Shown piece after piece: positions 43,993 to 52,260 of a stretch of 64,000 bases of DNA. Position 1 is the first letter of the stretch. Each line of letters begins with the position of its first letter. The translations under genes were made by a program, and so were the position numbers. The notes under the pieces were generated by a model. That model saw nothing but the letters and a program-made list of their open reading frames with translations, was not told the DNA's origin and searched no databases. The stretch is taken from contig SVLK01000006.1 of assembly GCA_015067975.1 (NCBI GenBank), forward strand, positions 20,485 through 84,484, given 5' to 3'. The DNA comes from Oscillospiraceae bacterium (GTDB lineage Bacteria > Bacillota > Clostridia > Oscillospirales > Oscillospiraceae).

Positions 43993-45159
43993 ATGAGAGA
44001 AGTTGTACTTGTTAATATTTCCAGAACGCCGCTGTGCCCGATCGGCGGTGCGCTGCGTGAAAAAACAGCGGCACAGTTGGGTATTCTGGCGTTGAAAGAT
44101 GCCGTAGAAAAGTTTGGATTGAAGAAAGAAGACGTAAATACGATCTTTGCCTCTTCTGCGAATCACGATTTGAGAGCGGCAAATCTGGGTCGTTATATCA
44201 CGCTGGGCGGAGATTTTCCCATGTCCACTTCCTCCGTAACAGTGGAAATGATGGAAGGCTCTACGCTGGCAGCAATGAACCATGCAGCAAGTAAGATCGC
44301 ACTGGGACTGGACGATATCTGCCTGGTTGGCGGCATGGACTCCTGGAGCCAGAAGCCTGCTTTTATGGCTACGGATATCGAACCTTATCAGATGATTCAG
44401 CCCGCAGCGCTGATTATGAGAAATACCCCCTATGACGATGAGGATATGGATCATATCGCAGTCAGTGACCGTATTGCAAAGATCTGGGGTGTCAGCCGTG
44501 CTGAGTGTGACGAAGTGGCAGCCAAGAGCCGGGAAGATTACGCCAAAGCAGTTGCCAATGGCCTGATTGGTGATGAAATTGTTCCCTTTGTGGTGCCTGC
44601 CACCAGAAAGACCCCGGAAATTACCGTGGCCGAGGATGTATTGGCTAAGGCAGACCTGGCAGGGGATTCCCTGCGCGGCGGTGTTTGTACAGCCGGTAAC
44701 GTAGCCCACTATGCCGAAGGCGCAGCCTATATGCTGCTGATGTCGGCTGAAAAAGCGAAGGCCATGGGCATGAAGCCTCTGGCTCGCTGGGTAGTCGGTG
44801 CAGACGTGGGCTGCGAGCCCAATGTGACCGGTGTAGCTGCTGCCTATTCCAATCTGAAAGCACTGAAAATGGCTGGATTGTCTATTCAGGATATTTCTGT
44901 TTGGGAAAACAACCAGATTACGGCTGCCTATGATATCTGCACCAGAAAAGAGATGGCCCGCAAGGCATATACGCCTATGAAAAATGCTCGTTGGAATGGA
45001 TTGGGTGGAGCTTTGGCTTATGGTCAGAGTGGTGCACTGGCCGGCGTGCTGATGGCTAACACGGCAGTCCGTGCTCTGGAAAAAGCCGGACAGTATGCGG
45101 TGCTCAGCTCCTGCTGCAGCGGCGGTGTTGGTGTGACTACCATTCTGGAAAAACTGTAA
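43993..45159 (+). CDS. Thiolase-fold protein lacking the nucleophilic Cys and catalytic His (probable pseudoenzyme)
   Basis: 388 residues, co-linear with the thiolases at 45173 and 48361 from MREVV to the C terminus. The active-site Cys of VEMQCGS is replaced (VEMMEGS, Glu88). NEAF becomes NQIT (307-310). The GHPNGASG His becomes Gln345 (AYGQSGALAG). The second Cys (LSSCCSGGVG, Cys374) is kept. Without Cys and His it should not thiolyse or condense. The frame is intact and codon use normal, so it is expressed rather than decaying. It may be a structural or binding partner of the next-door thiolase, or a different CoA enzyme on the same fold. Confidence 0.85.
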   Translation: MREVVLVNISRTPLCPIGGALREKTAAQLGILALKDAVEKFGLKKEDVNTIFASSANHDLRAANLGRYITLGGDFPMSTSSVTVEMMEGSTLAAMNHAASKIALGLDDICLVGGMDSWSQKPAFMATDIEPYQMIQPAALIMRNTPYDDEDMDHIAVSDRIAKIWGVSRAECDEVAAKSREDYAKAVANGLIGDEIVPFVVPATRKTPEITVAEDVLAKADLAGDSLRGGVCTAGNVAHYAEGAAYMLLMSAEKAKAMGMKPLARWVVGADVGCEPNVTGVAAAYSNLKALKMAGLSIQDISVWENNQITAAYDICTRKEMARKAYTPMKNARWNGLGGALAYGQSGALAGVLMANTAVRALEKAGQYAVLSSCCSGGVGVTTILEKL

Positions 45160-45172
45160 GGGGGAACGGAAA

Positions 45173-46366
45173 ATGCGAGAAGTAGTAATTGTTGAAGGCG
45201 TACGTTCTGCCTTTGGTAAACGCGGTGGTGGCCTGAAGGATTTGGCCGGCAGCGAGATTGCAGCACAGGTCATTCGAGGTCTGGTGGACCGCACGAATCT
45301 TCTGGAACGAGCCCATGTGGATGATATTTTTATGGGCAGTGCGATTGAAGATGCCAATACCTTGTTCTTGCCCCGTTATACGGCGCAGCTGGCAGGCCTG
45401 CCTTTTGATGTATCTGCCACTTATGTGGAAATGCAGTGCGGCAGCGCCATTACGGCCATCAACCATGCGGCATGGAAAATCCTGATGGGCATGAGTGACG
45501 TGGCGATTGTAGGTGGCAGTGACTGCCACAGCAAGTGGACTTCCTGCGGCCGATACAGTATGTCCAATGCGCCTTATCGGGATCTTTCCTATGCACCTCA
45601 GGTTCCCGGACTGTCCCCCTATCCGGAGCAGGACACCAACATGATTCAGAACAGCGATCTGATGGGTAAGAAGTGGGGGATCTCCCGCGAAGCCTGCGAC
45701 GAGTTTGCCTATAGAAGCCAGCAGCTTCTGGCGAAAGCGTTTGCCAACGGATGGCTGGGTGACGAGATCATCCCTGTGTATAACCCCAAGACCGGTAAGT
45801 TCATCACCAAGGACGAGCATCCCCGCCCCGAGGTTACATTGGAAAAATTGTCGTCCATGAAGCCTGTATATGAAGGCGGCGTGACGACTGCCGGTAATGC
45901 ATCTGGCCGTAATGACGGTGCTGCATTTGTGCTGCTGATGACCAAGGAAAAGGCGCTGGAACTGGGTTTTAAACCCAAGATGAAGTGGGTCACCGGTGCT
46001 GACGAGGGCTACTATCCCAATTTGATGGGTGTGGCTGCTGCTTATTCCAACATGAAGGCACTGCGGCAGGCTGGCTTGAAGATGGGCGATGTGGATGTGT
46101 ATGAAAGCAACGAAGCCTTCGCTGCGCAAAACCTGTCTGTTATCAAGGAAATGGAAACCGTGATGGGTGAGAAGATGAATATGGACAACTGGAATCCCAT
46201 GGGCGGTGCCATTGCCATCGGACATCCCAACGGAGCGTCCGGTACCCGCGTCACTATTTTTGCCATGAAGCAGCTGGAGCGTACCGGCGGTAAGTATGCC
46301 TGCGTGTCCTCCTGCTGCGGCGGCGGTATGGGTACCACAGCTATTTTTGAGAATTTGGAGAGATAA
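45173..46366 (+). CDS. Thiolase (acetyl-CoA acyltransferase) 1
   Basis: 397 residues with a full thiolase active site: nucleophile Cys89 (VEMQCGS), NEAFAAQNL, GHPNGASG with the catalytic His, and SSCCGGGMG with the second Cys. It cleaves 3-ketoacyl-CoA to acetyl-CoA and a shortened acyl-CoA, or the reverse. It starts 13 bases after the Cys-less paralogue; the pair probably arose by tandem duplication and may assemble together. Start ATG after GGGGGAACGG. Confidence 0.92.
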   Translation: MREVVIVEGVRSAFGKRGGGLKDLAGSEIAAQVIRGLVDRTNLLERAHVDDIFMGSAIEDANTLFLPRYTAQLAGLPFDVSATYVEMQCGSAITAINHAAWKILMGMSDVAIVGGSDCHSKWTSCGRYSMSNAPYRDLSYAPQVPGLSPYPEQDTNMIQNSDLMGKKWGISREACDEFAYRSQQLLAKAFANGWLGDEIIPVYNPKTGKFITKDEHPRPEVTLEKLSSMKPVYEGGVTTAGNASGRNDGAAFVLLMTKEKALELGFKPKMKWVTGADEGYYPNLMGVAAAYSNMKALRQAGLKMGDVDVYESNEAFAAQNLSVIKEMETVMGEKMNMDNWNPMGGAIAIGHPNGASGTRVTIFAMKQLERTGGKYACVSSCCGGGMGTTAIFENLER

Positions 46367-46368
46367 CG

Positions 46369-47565
46369 ATGATGAATATGACGCATGGACCCTTGGAAGG
46401 AATCCGCGTACTGGATTTGAGCCGAGTCCTGTGTGGCCCCTATGCCACTATGTTTATGGGCGACATGGGAGCAGACATTATCAAGATCGAAAACCCCAAA
46501 GGCGGCGATGACACCCGCCTTTGGGGCAGCAAAGCTGCCGGTGAGAGCTACTATTTTGCCAGCTTCAACCGCAGCAAGCGCAGCATCACGATTGACCTGA
46601 AGAGCGAAAAGGGAAAGAAAGTGTTCCTTGAGATGGTCAAGCATGCTGACGTGGTGATCGAGAACTTCCGTCCCGGTGTGACCAAGCGTTTGGGCATCGA
46701 TTACGACGTGCTTAAGGAGATCAACCCCGGCATCGTGTTTGCCTCCGCTTCCGGTTTCGGAAGCGAAGGCCCCTATGCCAGCCGCCCCGGCTATGACATC
46801 GTGGCTCAGGCCATGGGTGGACTCATGAGCATTACCGGACCTAAGGGCGGTCTGCCCTGCAAGGCCGGCGCTTCCGTGGGTGACGTGCTGACGGGTCTGA
46901 ATCTGGTGATCGGTATTCTGGCTGCCCTGCATAACAGAAACCGCACCGGCAAGGGACAGTATCTGGAAGTGTCGCTGACCAACAGTGTGGTTTCTCTGGT
47001 GTCCACCGATACCACCGAGTATTTCGTGGACGGTCAGGATATCCGCAGCATCGGCGACTACAACTCTCTGAACAGCCCTTATGGCCTGTTCGCTACCGCT
47101 GATGGCAACTGTGTCATCTGCTGCGGCAACCAGAAACTGTTCACCAACCTGTGTGAAGGCGTGCTGAAGCGTCCCGAACTGCTGGAAGATGAGCGTTTCA
47201 AAGATGGCGATGCCCGCAAAAAGAACGAGGAAGCACTGAAGGCCATCGTAGAAGAGTGGTCCTCCCAGCATCCTGCCCGTGAGAATGTGGCAGTGCTGGC
47301 CGAGTACGGTATTCCTGCCGCACCGGTGCAGACCATCGATGAGATCTATCATGACGAGCATATTGCCGGCGTGCAGGAGATGTTCCCCCGCATGCAGCAT
47401 CCTACCATGGGCGAGATCACGGTAACGGCCTGCCCCATCAAGTTCTCGGAGACTAAGGCGGAGATCCGCAAGCCTGCCCCGTTGTTGGGCCAGCACACGG
47501 TGGAGATCCTGCAGGAAGTGCTGGGGATGAGTGCTGAGGAAGCGCAGGAATATACCAATTACTAA
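46369..47565 (+). CDS. Family III (CaiB/BaiF) CoA-transferase 2
   Basis: 398 residues. Canonical family pattern: IRVLDLSRVLCGPYATM, MGADIIKIENPKGGDDTR, FNRSKRSITIDL, and the catalytic Asp in PGYDIVAQAMGG followed by LMSITGP. It is only two bases after the thiolase stop; ATG 46369 is eight bases after GGAG, and ATGs at 46372 and 46378 are alternatives. It probably activates a second acid, or recycles CoA from a product of the thiolase. Confidence 0.92.
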   Translation: MMNMTHGPLEGIRVLDLSRVLCGPYATMFMGDMGADIIKIENPKGGDDTRLWGSKAAGESYYFASFNRSKRSITIDLKSEKGKKVFLEMVKHADVVIENFRPGVTKRLGIDYDVLKEINPGIVFASASGFGSEGPYASRPGYDIVAQAMGGLMSITGPKGGLPCKAGASVGDVLTGLNLVIGILAALHNRNRTGKGQYLEVSLTNSVVSLVSTDTTEYFVDGQDIRSIGDYNSLNSPYGLFATADGNCVICCGNQKLFTNLCEGVLKRPELLEDERFKDGDARKKNEEALKAIVEEWSSQHPARENVAVLAEYGIPAAPVQTIDEIYHDEHIAGVQEMFPRMQHPTMGEITVTACPIKFSETKAEIRKPAPLLGQHTVEILQEVLGMSAEEAQEYTNY

Positions 47566-47584
47566 TTAAAAGAAGGCGAGCATT

Positions 47585-48334
47585 GTGAAAACACTGGAAG
47601 GCAGAGTGGCTGTTGTGACCGGTGCGGCGCAGGGGATTGGCCTTGCTATCGCCCATAAATTGCTGGAAGAGAAAGTTTCCAAGCTGGCGATTCTGGATTG
47701 GAACGGAGAAGCTGCTGCAGCAACGGCTGAGCAGCTGAAAGACGTGAATCCTGCAGCAGAAGTTATGGCGGTGCGCTGCGATGTTTCCAATGAGGAGAGC
47801 GTCAATGCAGCCTTTGCTGAGGTGGAAGAGAAGCTGGGCGGGGTGGACGTTCTGGTCAACAACGCTGGTATCACCCGCGATGTGATGTTCCATAAAATGA
47901 GCTTCGAGCAGTGGGATGCTGTGCTGAAAGTCAATCTGTACGGTACCTACTATTGCTGCAAAGCCGTTATGCAGGGGATGCGTGATCGCTGTTACGGACG
48001 CATTGTGAACATCTCTTCCACAGTTGCCTACGGCAATGCCGGTCAGGCGAACTACAGCACTACCAAAGGCGGTATTGCCAGTTTGACAAAGACATTGGCA
48101 AGAGAAGGCGCAAGCAAGAACATCACGGCGAACGCCATTGCCCCAGATGCCATTGATACAGTCATGCTGCGCGCCGTTCCTGCCGAAGTGATGGAGGATA
48201 TTATCAAGAGTCACCCCATGCATCGCCTTGGGCGTCCGGAAGAAGTGGCTGCGCTGGTTGCCTTCCTGGTCAACGAAGAGTCCAGCTATGTTTCCGGCAC
48301 AATGATCGATTGCAGCGGATCGAGAAGAACCTGA
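47585..48334 (+). CDS. Short-chain dehydrogenase/reductase (FabG-like)
   Basis: 249 residues. Rossmann VTGAAQGIG, NNAG (about 92-95), catalytic Ser144/Ser145, Tyr157 and Lys161 (YSTTK). The start is a GTG after GAAGGCGAG. SDRs of this type interconvert 3-hydroxyacyl and 3-ketoacyl thioesters with R stereochemistry, or oxidise secondary alcohols. In this cluster it may handle the R-hydroxy isomer while the HCDHs take the S form (inference). Confidence 0.88.
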   Translation: MKTLEGRVAVVTGAAQGIGLAIAHKLLEEKVSKLAILDWNGEAAAATAEQLKDVNPAAEVMAVRCDVSNEESVNAAFAEVEEKLGGVDVLVNNAGITRDVMFHKMSFEQWDAVLKVNLYGTYYCCKAVMQGMRDRCYGRIVNISSTVAYGNAGQANYSTTKGGIASLTKTLAREGASKNITANAIAPDAIDTVMLRAVPAEVMEDIIKSHPMHRLGRPEEVAALVAFLVNEESSYVSGTMIDCSGSRRT

Positions 48335-48360
48335 TCCGCACGTAGAAAAGAGGAATCCTT

Positions 48361-49563
48361 ATGAGAGAAGTTGTATTTGTGGACGGCGTCCGTACTGCTT
48401 TTGGCAGACGCGGCGGCGCATTGAAGAGCTTTTTGCCGGTGGAGCTGGGCGGCCTGGCCGTCAAAGGTCTGCTGGAAAAGACCAAGCTTTTGGAAAAAGC
48501 ACATGTGGACTGCCTAATGTGCGGCGGTGCCTTTGGCTCCGTCAACACCTGGGCTGCTGCCCGCTATGTCTGCCAGTTGGGCGGGCTGCCCTATGAGACC
48601 TCTGCCTCCTGGGTGGAGATGCAGTGCGGCAGTGCCATTGACTCCATCAACCATGTGGCATGGAAGATCCTGGCCGGTGCGGCGGATATTGCCATTGCCG
48701 GCGGTATTGAGTCTTACAGCCAGGGTTTTGCAAAATTCTCCTGCAGTGTGGATCCCTATAAGGGCATTGCTCCTGCAGCTGTGTTCCAGAGTCTGGCCCC
48801 CATTCCCGAGCAGGATATTTCCATGCTGGAGGTCAGCGACGGTATGGCCCGTAAGTGGGGCATCACCCGTCAGGAGTGCGATGAGTTTGCTTTCCAGTCT
48901 CAGCAGCGTGCATTCGCTGCCCAGAGCAAGGGCTACTTCAAGGATGAGATCATTCCCGTGACCATCAAGGGCGGCAAGAATAAGCCTGACATCATCTTTG
49001 ACACCGACGAGCACCTGCGCCCTGAGACTACCATGGAAGGCTTGAGCAAGCTGAAAGCTGTGCTGGGGCCCGACGGTTTCACTACGGCCGGCAACGCCTC
49101 CGGATTGAACGATGGCGCCGCTTTCGTGCTGATGATGACTGCCGAAAAGGCGAAGGAACTGGGCTATGAGCCCTTTGCCCGCTGGGTCGTCGGCGCCGAC
49201 TTCGGTGTAGAGCCTCGTTATATGGGCATCGGCCCTGCCTTCTCCAACCTGCTGGCCATCAAGCGCGCGGGCCTGACGGTCAACAATCTGGACGTTTTTG
49301 AGTGCAACGAGGCTTTTGCTGCCCAGAACCTGTCTGTGATCAAGGAGATGGAAGATCAGTCCGGCTGCAAGATCGACCGCGCCAAGTGGAATCCCAACGG
49401 CGGCGCGATTGCCTTCGGCCATCCCAACGGTGCATCCGGCGCCCGTATCGGCATCTTTGCCATGCATGAACTGGAGCGTACCGGCGGTCGCTACGGTCTG
49501 TTCGGCTCTTGCTGCGGCGGCGGCCACGGCGTGACCACGCTGATCGAAAACCTGCGCAGATAA
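48361..49563 (+). CDS. Thiolase (acetyl-CoA acyltransferase) 2
   Basis: 400 residues. Active-site set complete: Cys89 (VEMQCGS), NEAFAAQNL, FGHPNGASG with His, GSCCGGGHG with the second Cys. It is similar throughout to the thiolase at 45173. The differences near residues 55-65 and 115-160 suggest another acyl chain preference. Start ATG after AGAGGAATCC. It lies between the SDR and the degenerate HCDH. Confidence 0.92.
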   Translation: MREVVFVDGVRTAFGRRGGALKSFLPVELGGLAVKGLLEKTKLLEKAHVDCLMCGGAFGSVNTWAAARYVCQLGGLPYETSASWVEMQCGSAIDSINHVAWKILAGAADIAIAGGIESYSQGFAKFSCSVDPYKGIAPAAVFQSLAPIPEQDISMLEVSDGMARKWGITRQECDEFAFQSQQRAFAAQSKGYFKDEIIPVTIKGGKNKPDIIFDTDEHLRPETTMEGLSKLKAVLGPDGFTTAGNASGLNDGAAFVLMMTAEKAKELGYEPFARWVVGADFGVEPRYMGIGPAFSNLLAIKRAGLTVNNLDVFECNEAFAAQNLSVIKEMEDQSGCKIDRAKWNPNGGAIAFGHPNGASGARIGIFAMHELERTGGRYGLFGSCCGGGHGVTTLIENLRR

Positions 49564-49600
49564 CTACTGCGCAAGATGTACCCATAAGGAGATGCATTCT

Positions 49601-50308
49601 ATGATTTATATCATTGGAGAAAATAAGAGATCCCATCTGTTGGGCGAAGCTGCGGTGAAGGCTGGCCATGAGGTCACGCTCTGGTGCTCTGTGGAAGAAA
49701 TGCAGGGCGAGTGTGATCTGGTGATCCTGAACACCGAAGAGAATTTGGAAGCCCGTCAGGCGGAAGTGACAGTGCTGGAAAAGAAAGTGTCTGCCCCCAT
49801 CGCTGTGACGATCAGCTTGAACTATGCCTGCGCCATGGCCAAGGACGCGGCGGAGAAAAACCGCATCGTAGGTATCCGCACCATGGAAGATGAGTGTGTC
49901 GGCGAATACGTGGAGCTGACGAAGACCTTCGACACGGATGCAGATACATATGCTAAGGTGCTGGAGCTCCTCAAGACCTTCAACGAGCGTGTGGCGGAAG
50001 TGCCCGATATCATCGGCGGCATTTTCTATCGAATTGCATTTCTCTACTCCAATATGGGTGCATTTCTGGTATCTGAAGGTGTGACCGTGGTGGATGTGGA
50101 CAACTCCATCCGCTACGGCAATAACATCAAACGCCCTCCTCTGCAGATCGCGGATGAGGTGGGTCTGGATCGCGTTCTGGAGATCCTGACAGTTCTTTAC
50201 AAGGAAACCGGACGGCCGGCATACCGTCCCAGTCCGCTGATCAAGCAGATGGTCAATGCCGGCCGCCTCGGTAAGAAGAGCGGCCAGGGCTTCTATCGGT
50301 ATGACTGA
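49601..50308 (+). CDS. Degenerate 3-hydroxyacyl-CoA dehydrogenase-fold protein (probable pseudoenzyme)
   Basis: 235 residues, about 45 shorter than its neighbours. ATG 49601 is nine bases after AAGGAG; ATG 49592 abuts that site and is rejected. The C-terminal HCDH domain is well kept (RPSPLIKQMVNAGRLGKKSG and GFYRYD at the end). The N-terminal domain lacks GxGxxG (IIGENKRSHLLG). The catalytic His position in the GTHFFSP segment of the next gene is Arg93 here (GIRTMED). NAD binding and catalysis are therefore doubtful. The intact frame and tight spacing (14 bases to the active HCDH) suggest a partner subunit of that enzyme. Confidence 0.82.
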   Translation: MIYIIGENKRSHLLGEAAVKAGHEVTLWCSVEEMQGECDLVILNTEENLEARQAEVTVLEKKVSAPIAVTISLNYACAMAKDAAEKNRIVGIRTMEDECVGEYVELTKTFDTDADTYAKVLELLKTFNERVAEVPDIIGGIFYRIAFLYSNMGAFLVSEGVTVVDVDNSIRYGNNIKRPPLQIADEVGLDRVLEILTVLYKETGRPAYRPSPLIKQMVNAGRLGKKSGQGFYRYD

Positions 50309-50322
50309 GAGGAGGACGCGAG

Positions 50323-51168
50323 ATGGAATTTAAAAAAGTAGGTATTATCGGCACCGGCCTCATGGGCGGCGGTATCGCTCAGGTCTGTGCACAGGTGGGT
50401 TACACCACTGTCAGTTACGATGTCAACGAGGCGGCTTTTGACCGCACGAGAGGCATCATTCAAGCCAGCATGGATAAGATGGTGGCCCGCGGCAAGTTTA
50501 CGGCCGAATATGTGGCCGAAACACTCGCACGCATGAGCTATACCACCGATATTCAGCAGCTGGCAGATTGCGATATCGTGGTAGAAGCCGTGTTTGAGAA
50601 TCTGGAGGTCAAGCTGAATGTCCTCAAGCAGGTGGAGGCTGTTGTCAGTGAGAAGTGTTTGATCTTCTCCAACACTTCGGCCCTCTCTATCACGACCCTC
50701 GGCACGGCGCTGCAGCATCCCGAGCGCTTTATGGGCACCCATTTCTTTTCCCCGGTTCCTGTGATGAAGCTGGTGGAGTTGGTGCCCGGCATGGAAACCT
50801 CGGAAGAAACGTACATGGCCGCTGCCCGTTGGGCAGAGAGCATCAAGAAGGTGTCCATCAAGGCGCCGGATACCTGTGGCTTTATCTCCAACCGCCTGAT
50901 GCCGTTGCCCCAGAACGAGGGTGCGGAGCTGATCGCGCTGGGCGTAGATCCTGCAGATATTGATGCATGCTGGATCTTGTTTAACAAGGCACCCATGGGA
51001 ACCATGGCTATCGTGGATAGTGGTGGATCCCATGTGACACTGGGCTGCCTTACCTCGATTTATGAAGGCATGGAGGACGATCGTTATCGTCCCCACCATT
51101 ACATTAAACAACTGGTTGCCGCCGGTCGTCTGGGTGTGAAGACCGGCCAGGGCATCTTCAAATATTGA
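50323..51168 (+). CDS. 3-hydroxyacyl-CoA dehydrogenase
   Basis: 281 residues. Rossmann GIIGTGLMGGG, FSNTSALSI, catalytic His140 in MGTHFFSPVPVMKLVE, CGFISNRLMP, and the C-terminal GRLGVKTGQGIFKY. It oxidises S-3-hydroxyacyl-CoA with NAD+. It follows the degenerate paralogue directly; co-translation would allow hetero-oligomer assembly. Start ATG after AGAGGAGGACG. Confidence 0.93.
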   Translation: MEFKKVGIIGTGLMGGGIAQVCAQVGYTTVSYDVNEAAFDRTRGIIQASMDKMVARGKFTAEYVAETLARMSYTTDIQQLADCDIVVEAVFENLEVKLNVLKQVEAVVSEKCLIFSNTSALSITTLGTALQHPERFMGTHFFSPVPVMKLVELVPGMETSEETYMAAARWAESIKKVSIKAPDTCGFISNRLMPLPQNEGAELIALGVDPADIDACWILFNKAPMGTMAIVDSGGSHVTLGCLTSIYEGMEDDRYRPHHYIKQLVAAGRLGVKTGQGIFKY

Positions 51169-51190
51169 GAAAAGGAACGGAGGACGCACG

Positions 51191-52243
51191 ATGAAAGGTT
51201 TGGTAAAGTTTGAAAAAGGCCCTCAGGGTCTGGAACTGCGGGAAGTAGCTGAGCCCATTCCCCGCGAAGGCGAACTGAAAGTAAAGGTGCTGGCTGCCGG
51301 TATCTGCGGCGGTGATGTGCATGCGTATCACGATACCAGATATCTGGAGATGCCCGTCATTCTGGGCCACGAATTTGTGGGCCAGGTGGTAGAGACCTGC
51401 GGCGATGTAGGCGATTTTAAGATCGGTGACTGGATCACCGCGCTGCCTGCCTGCTACGGTTGCGGCGAATGCGATTACTGCAAGGCCGGTCAGGTGACCC
51501 TGTGCCCCCAGCGCCGTTCCATCGGCTCTTACGACGATGGCGCCATGGCCGATTTCGTAGTTGTTCCCGCCAAGTATAGCTTCAAGCTGCCCGAGTCTGC
51601 CAAGACGCTGCAGGAGAAGAAAATCTATGCACTGGCAGAACCCTTCTGCTGCATCGTTCGTGGTGTGTATGAGCGCATCGATGTGAAGCCCGGAGATGTT
51701 GCCGTGGTCAGCGGTCCCGGCCCCATGGGCCTGATGACAGTACAGCTGCTGAAGTCCCGCGGTGCATATGTCATCGTATCCGGCCTGCCTGTAGACGCAG
51801 AGAAGCTGGAACTGGCCAAGAGCATGGGCGCCGATGAGACGGTAACCAGCTTTGAGGAGTTGAAGGAAGCAGTCTATCGCAAGAATCCTTACGGCGCCAA
51901 TATCACCTGTGACTGCGTTGGCCTGCCCGTTTCTCTGGCAAACTGCATCAAGGTCATGGCGCCTCTGGCAAACCATCTGCAGATCGCCTGCTGGGGCACG
52001 CCCACGGTGGAAGTGGATCTGAACACGATGTTCCTGAAGGAAGCCAACTATATCACCACCAACTCTACCGCAGTGTCCTCTTGGGAGATCGGCATGAAGC
52101 TGATGGAAGAGGGGAAGGTAGACCTGTCTCCGTTGATGAATATGGAAGTACCCCTGAGTGAGTGGAAGGAAGGCTTTGAGGCTGCGATCAGCCGCCGGAA
52201 GTTCAAGGTCGTCCTGCTACCCGATAACAAATTTGACGAATAA
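51191..52243 (+). CDS. Zinc-dependent medium-chain alcohol dehydrogenase
   Basis: 350 residues. Catalytic zinc site: Cys in AAGICGGDVH and GHE in ILGHEFVGQV. The structural zinc lobe has four Cys (CYGCGECDYCKAGQVTLC). The Rossmann segment is VVSGPGPMGLM. The closest broad class is sorbitol/threonine/polyol dehydrogenases, oxidising a secondary hydroxyl with NAD(P)+. Between HCDH and a sugar-acid epimerase it may oxidise a hydroxyl on a polyhydroxy acid. Substrate unknown. Confidence 0.9.
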   Translation: MKGLVKFEKGPQGLELREVAEPIPREGELKVKVLAAGICGGDVHAYHDTRYLEMPVILGHEFVGQVVETCGDVGDFKIGDWITALPACYGCGECDYCKAGQVTLCPQRRSIGSYDDGAMADFVVVPAKYSFKLPESAKTLQEKKIYALAEPFCCIVRGVYERIDVKPGDVAVVSGPGPMGLMTVQLLKSRGAYVIVSGLPVDAEKLELAKSMGADETVTSFEELKEAVYRKNPYGANITCDCVGLPVSLANCIKVMAPLANHLQIACWGTPTVEVDLNTMFLKEANYITTNSTAVSSWEIGMKLMEEGKVDLSPLMNMEVPLSEWKEGFEAAISRRKFKVVLLPDNKFDE

Positions 52244-52260
52244 GTCAAACAGGTGACGAT

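Noticed and set aside
43993..45159. Decaying pseudogene
   Set aside because: The full-length frame is intact, codon use matches the neighbours, and the lost residues are replaced specifically at catalytic sites. This fits a maintained pseudoenzyme better than decay.
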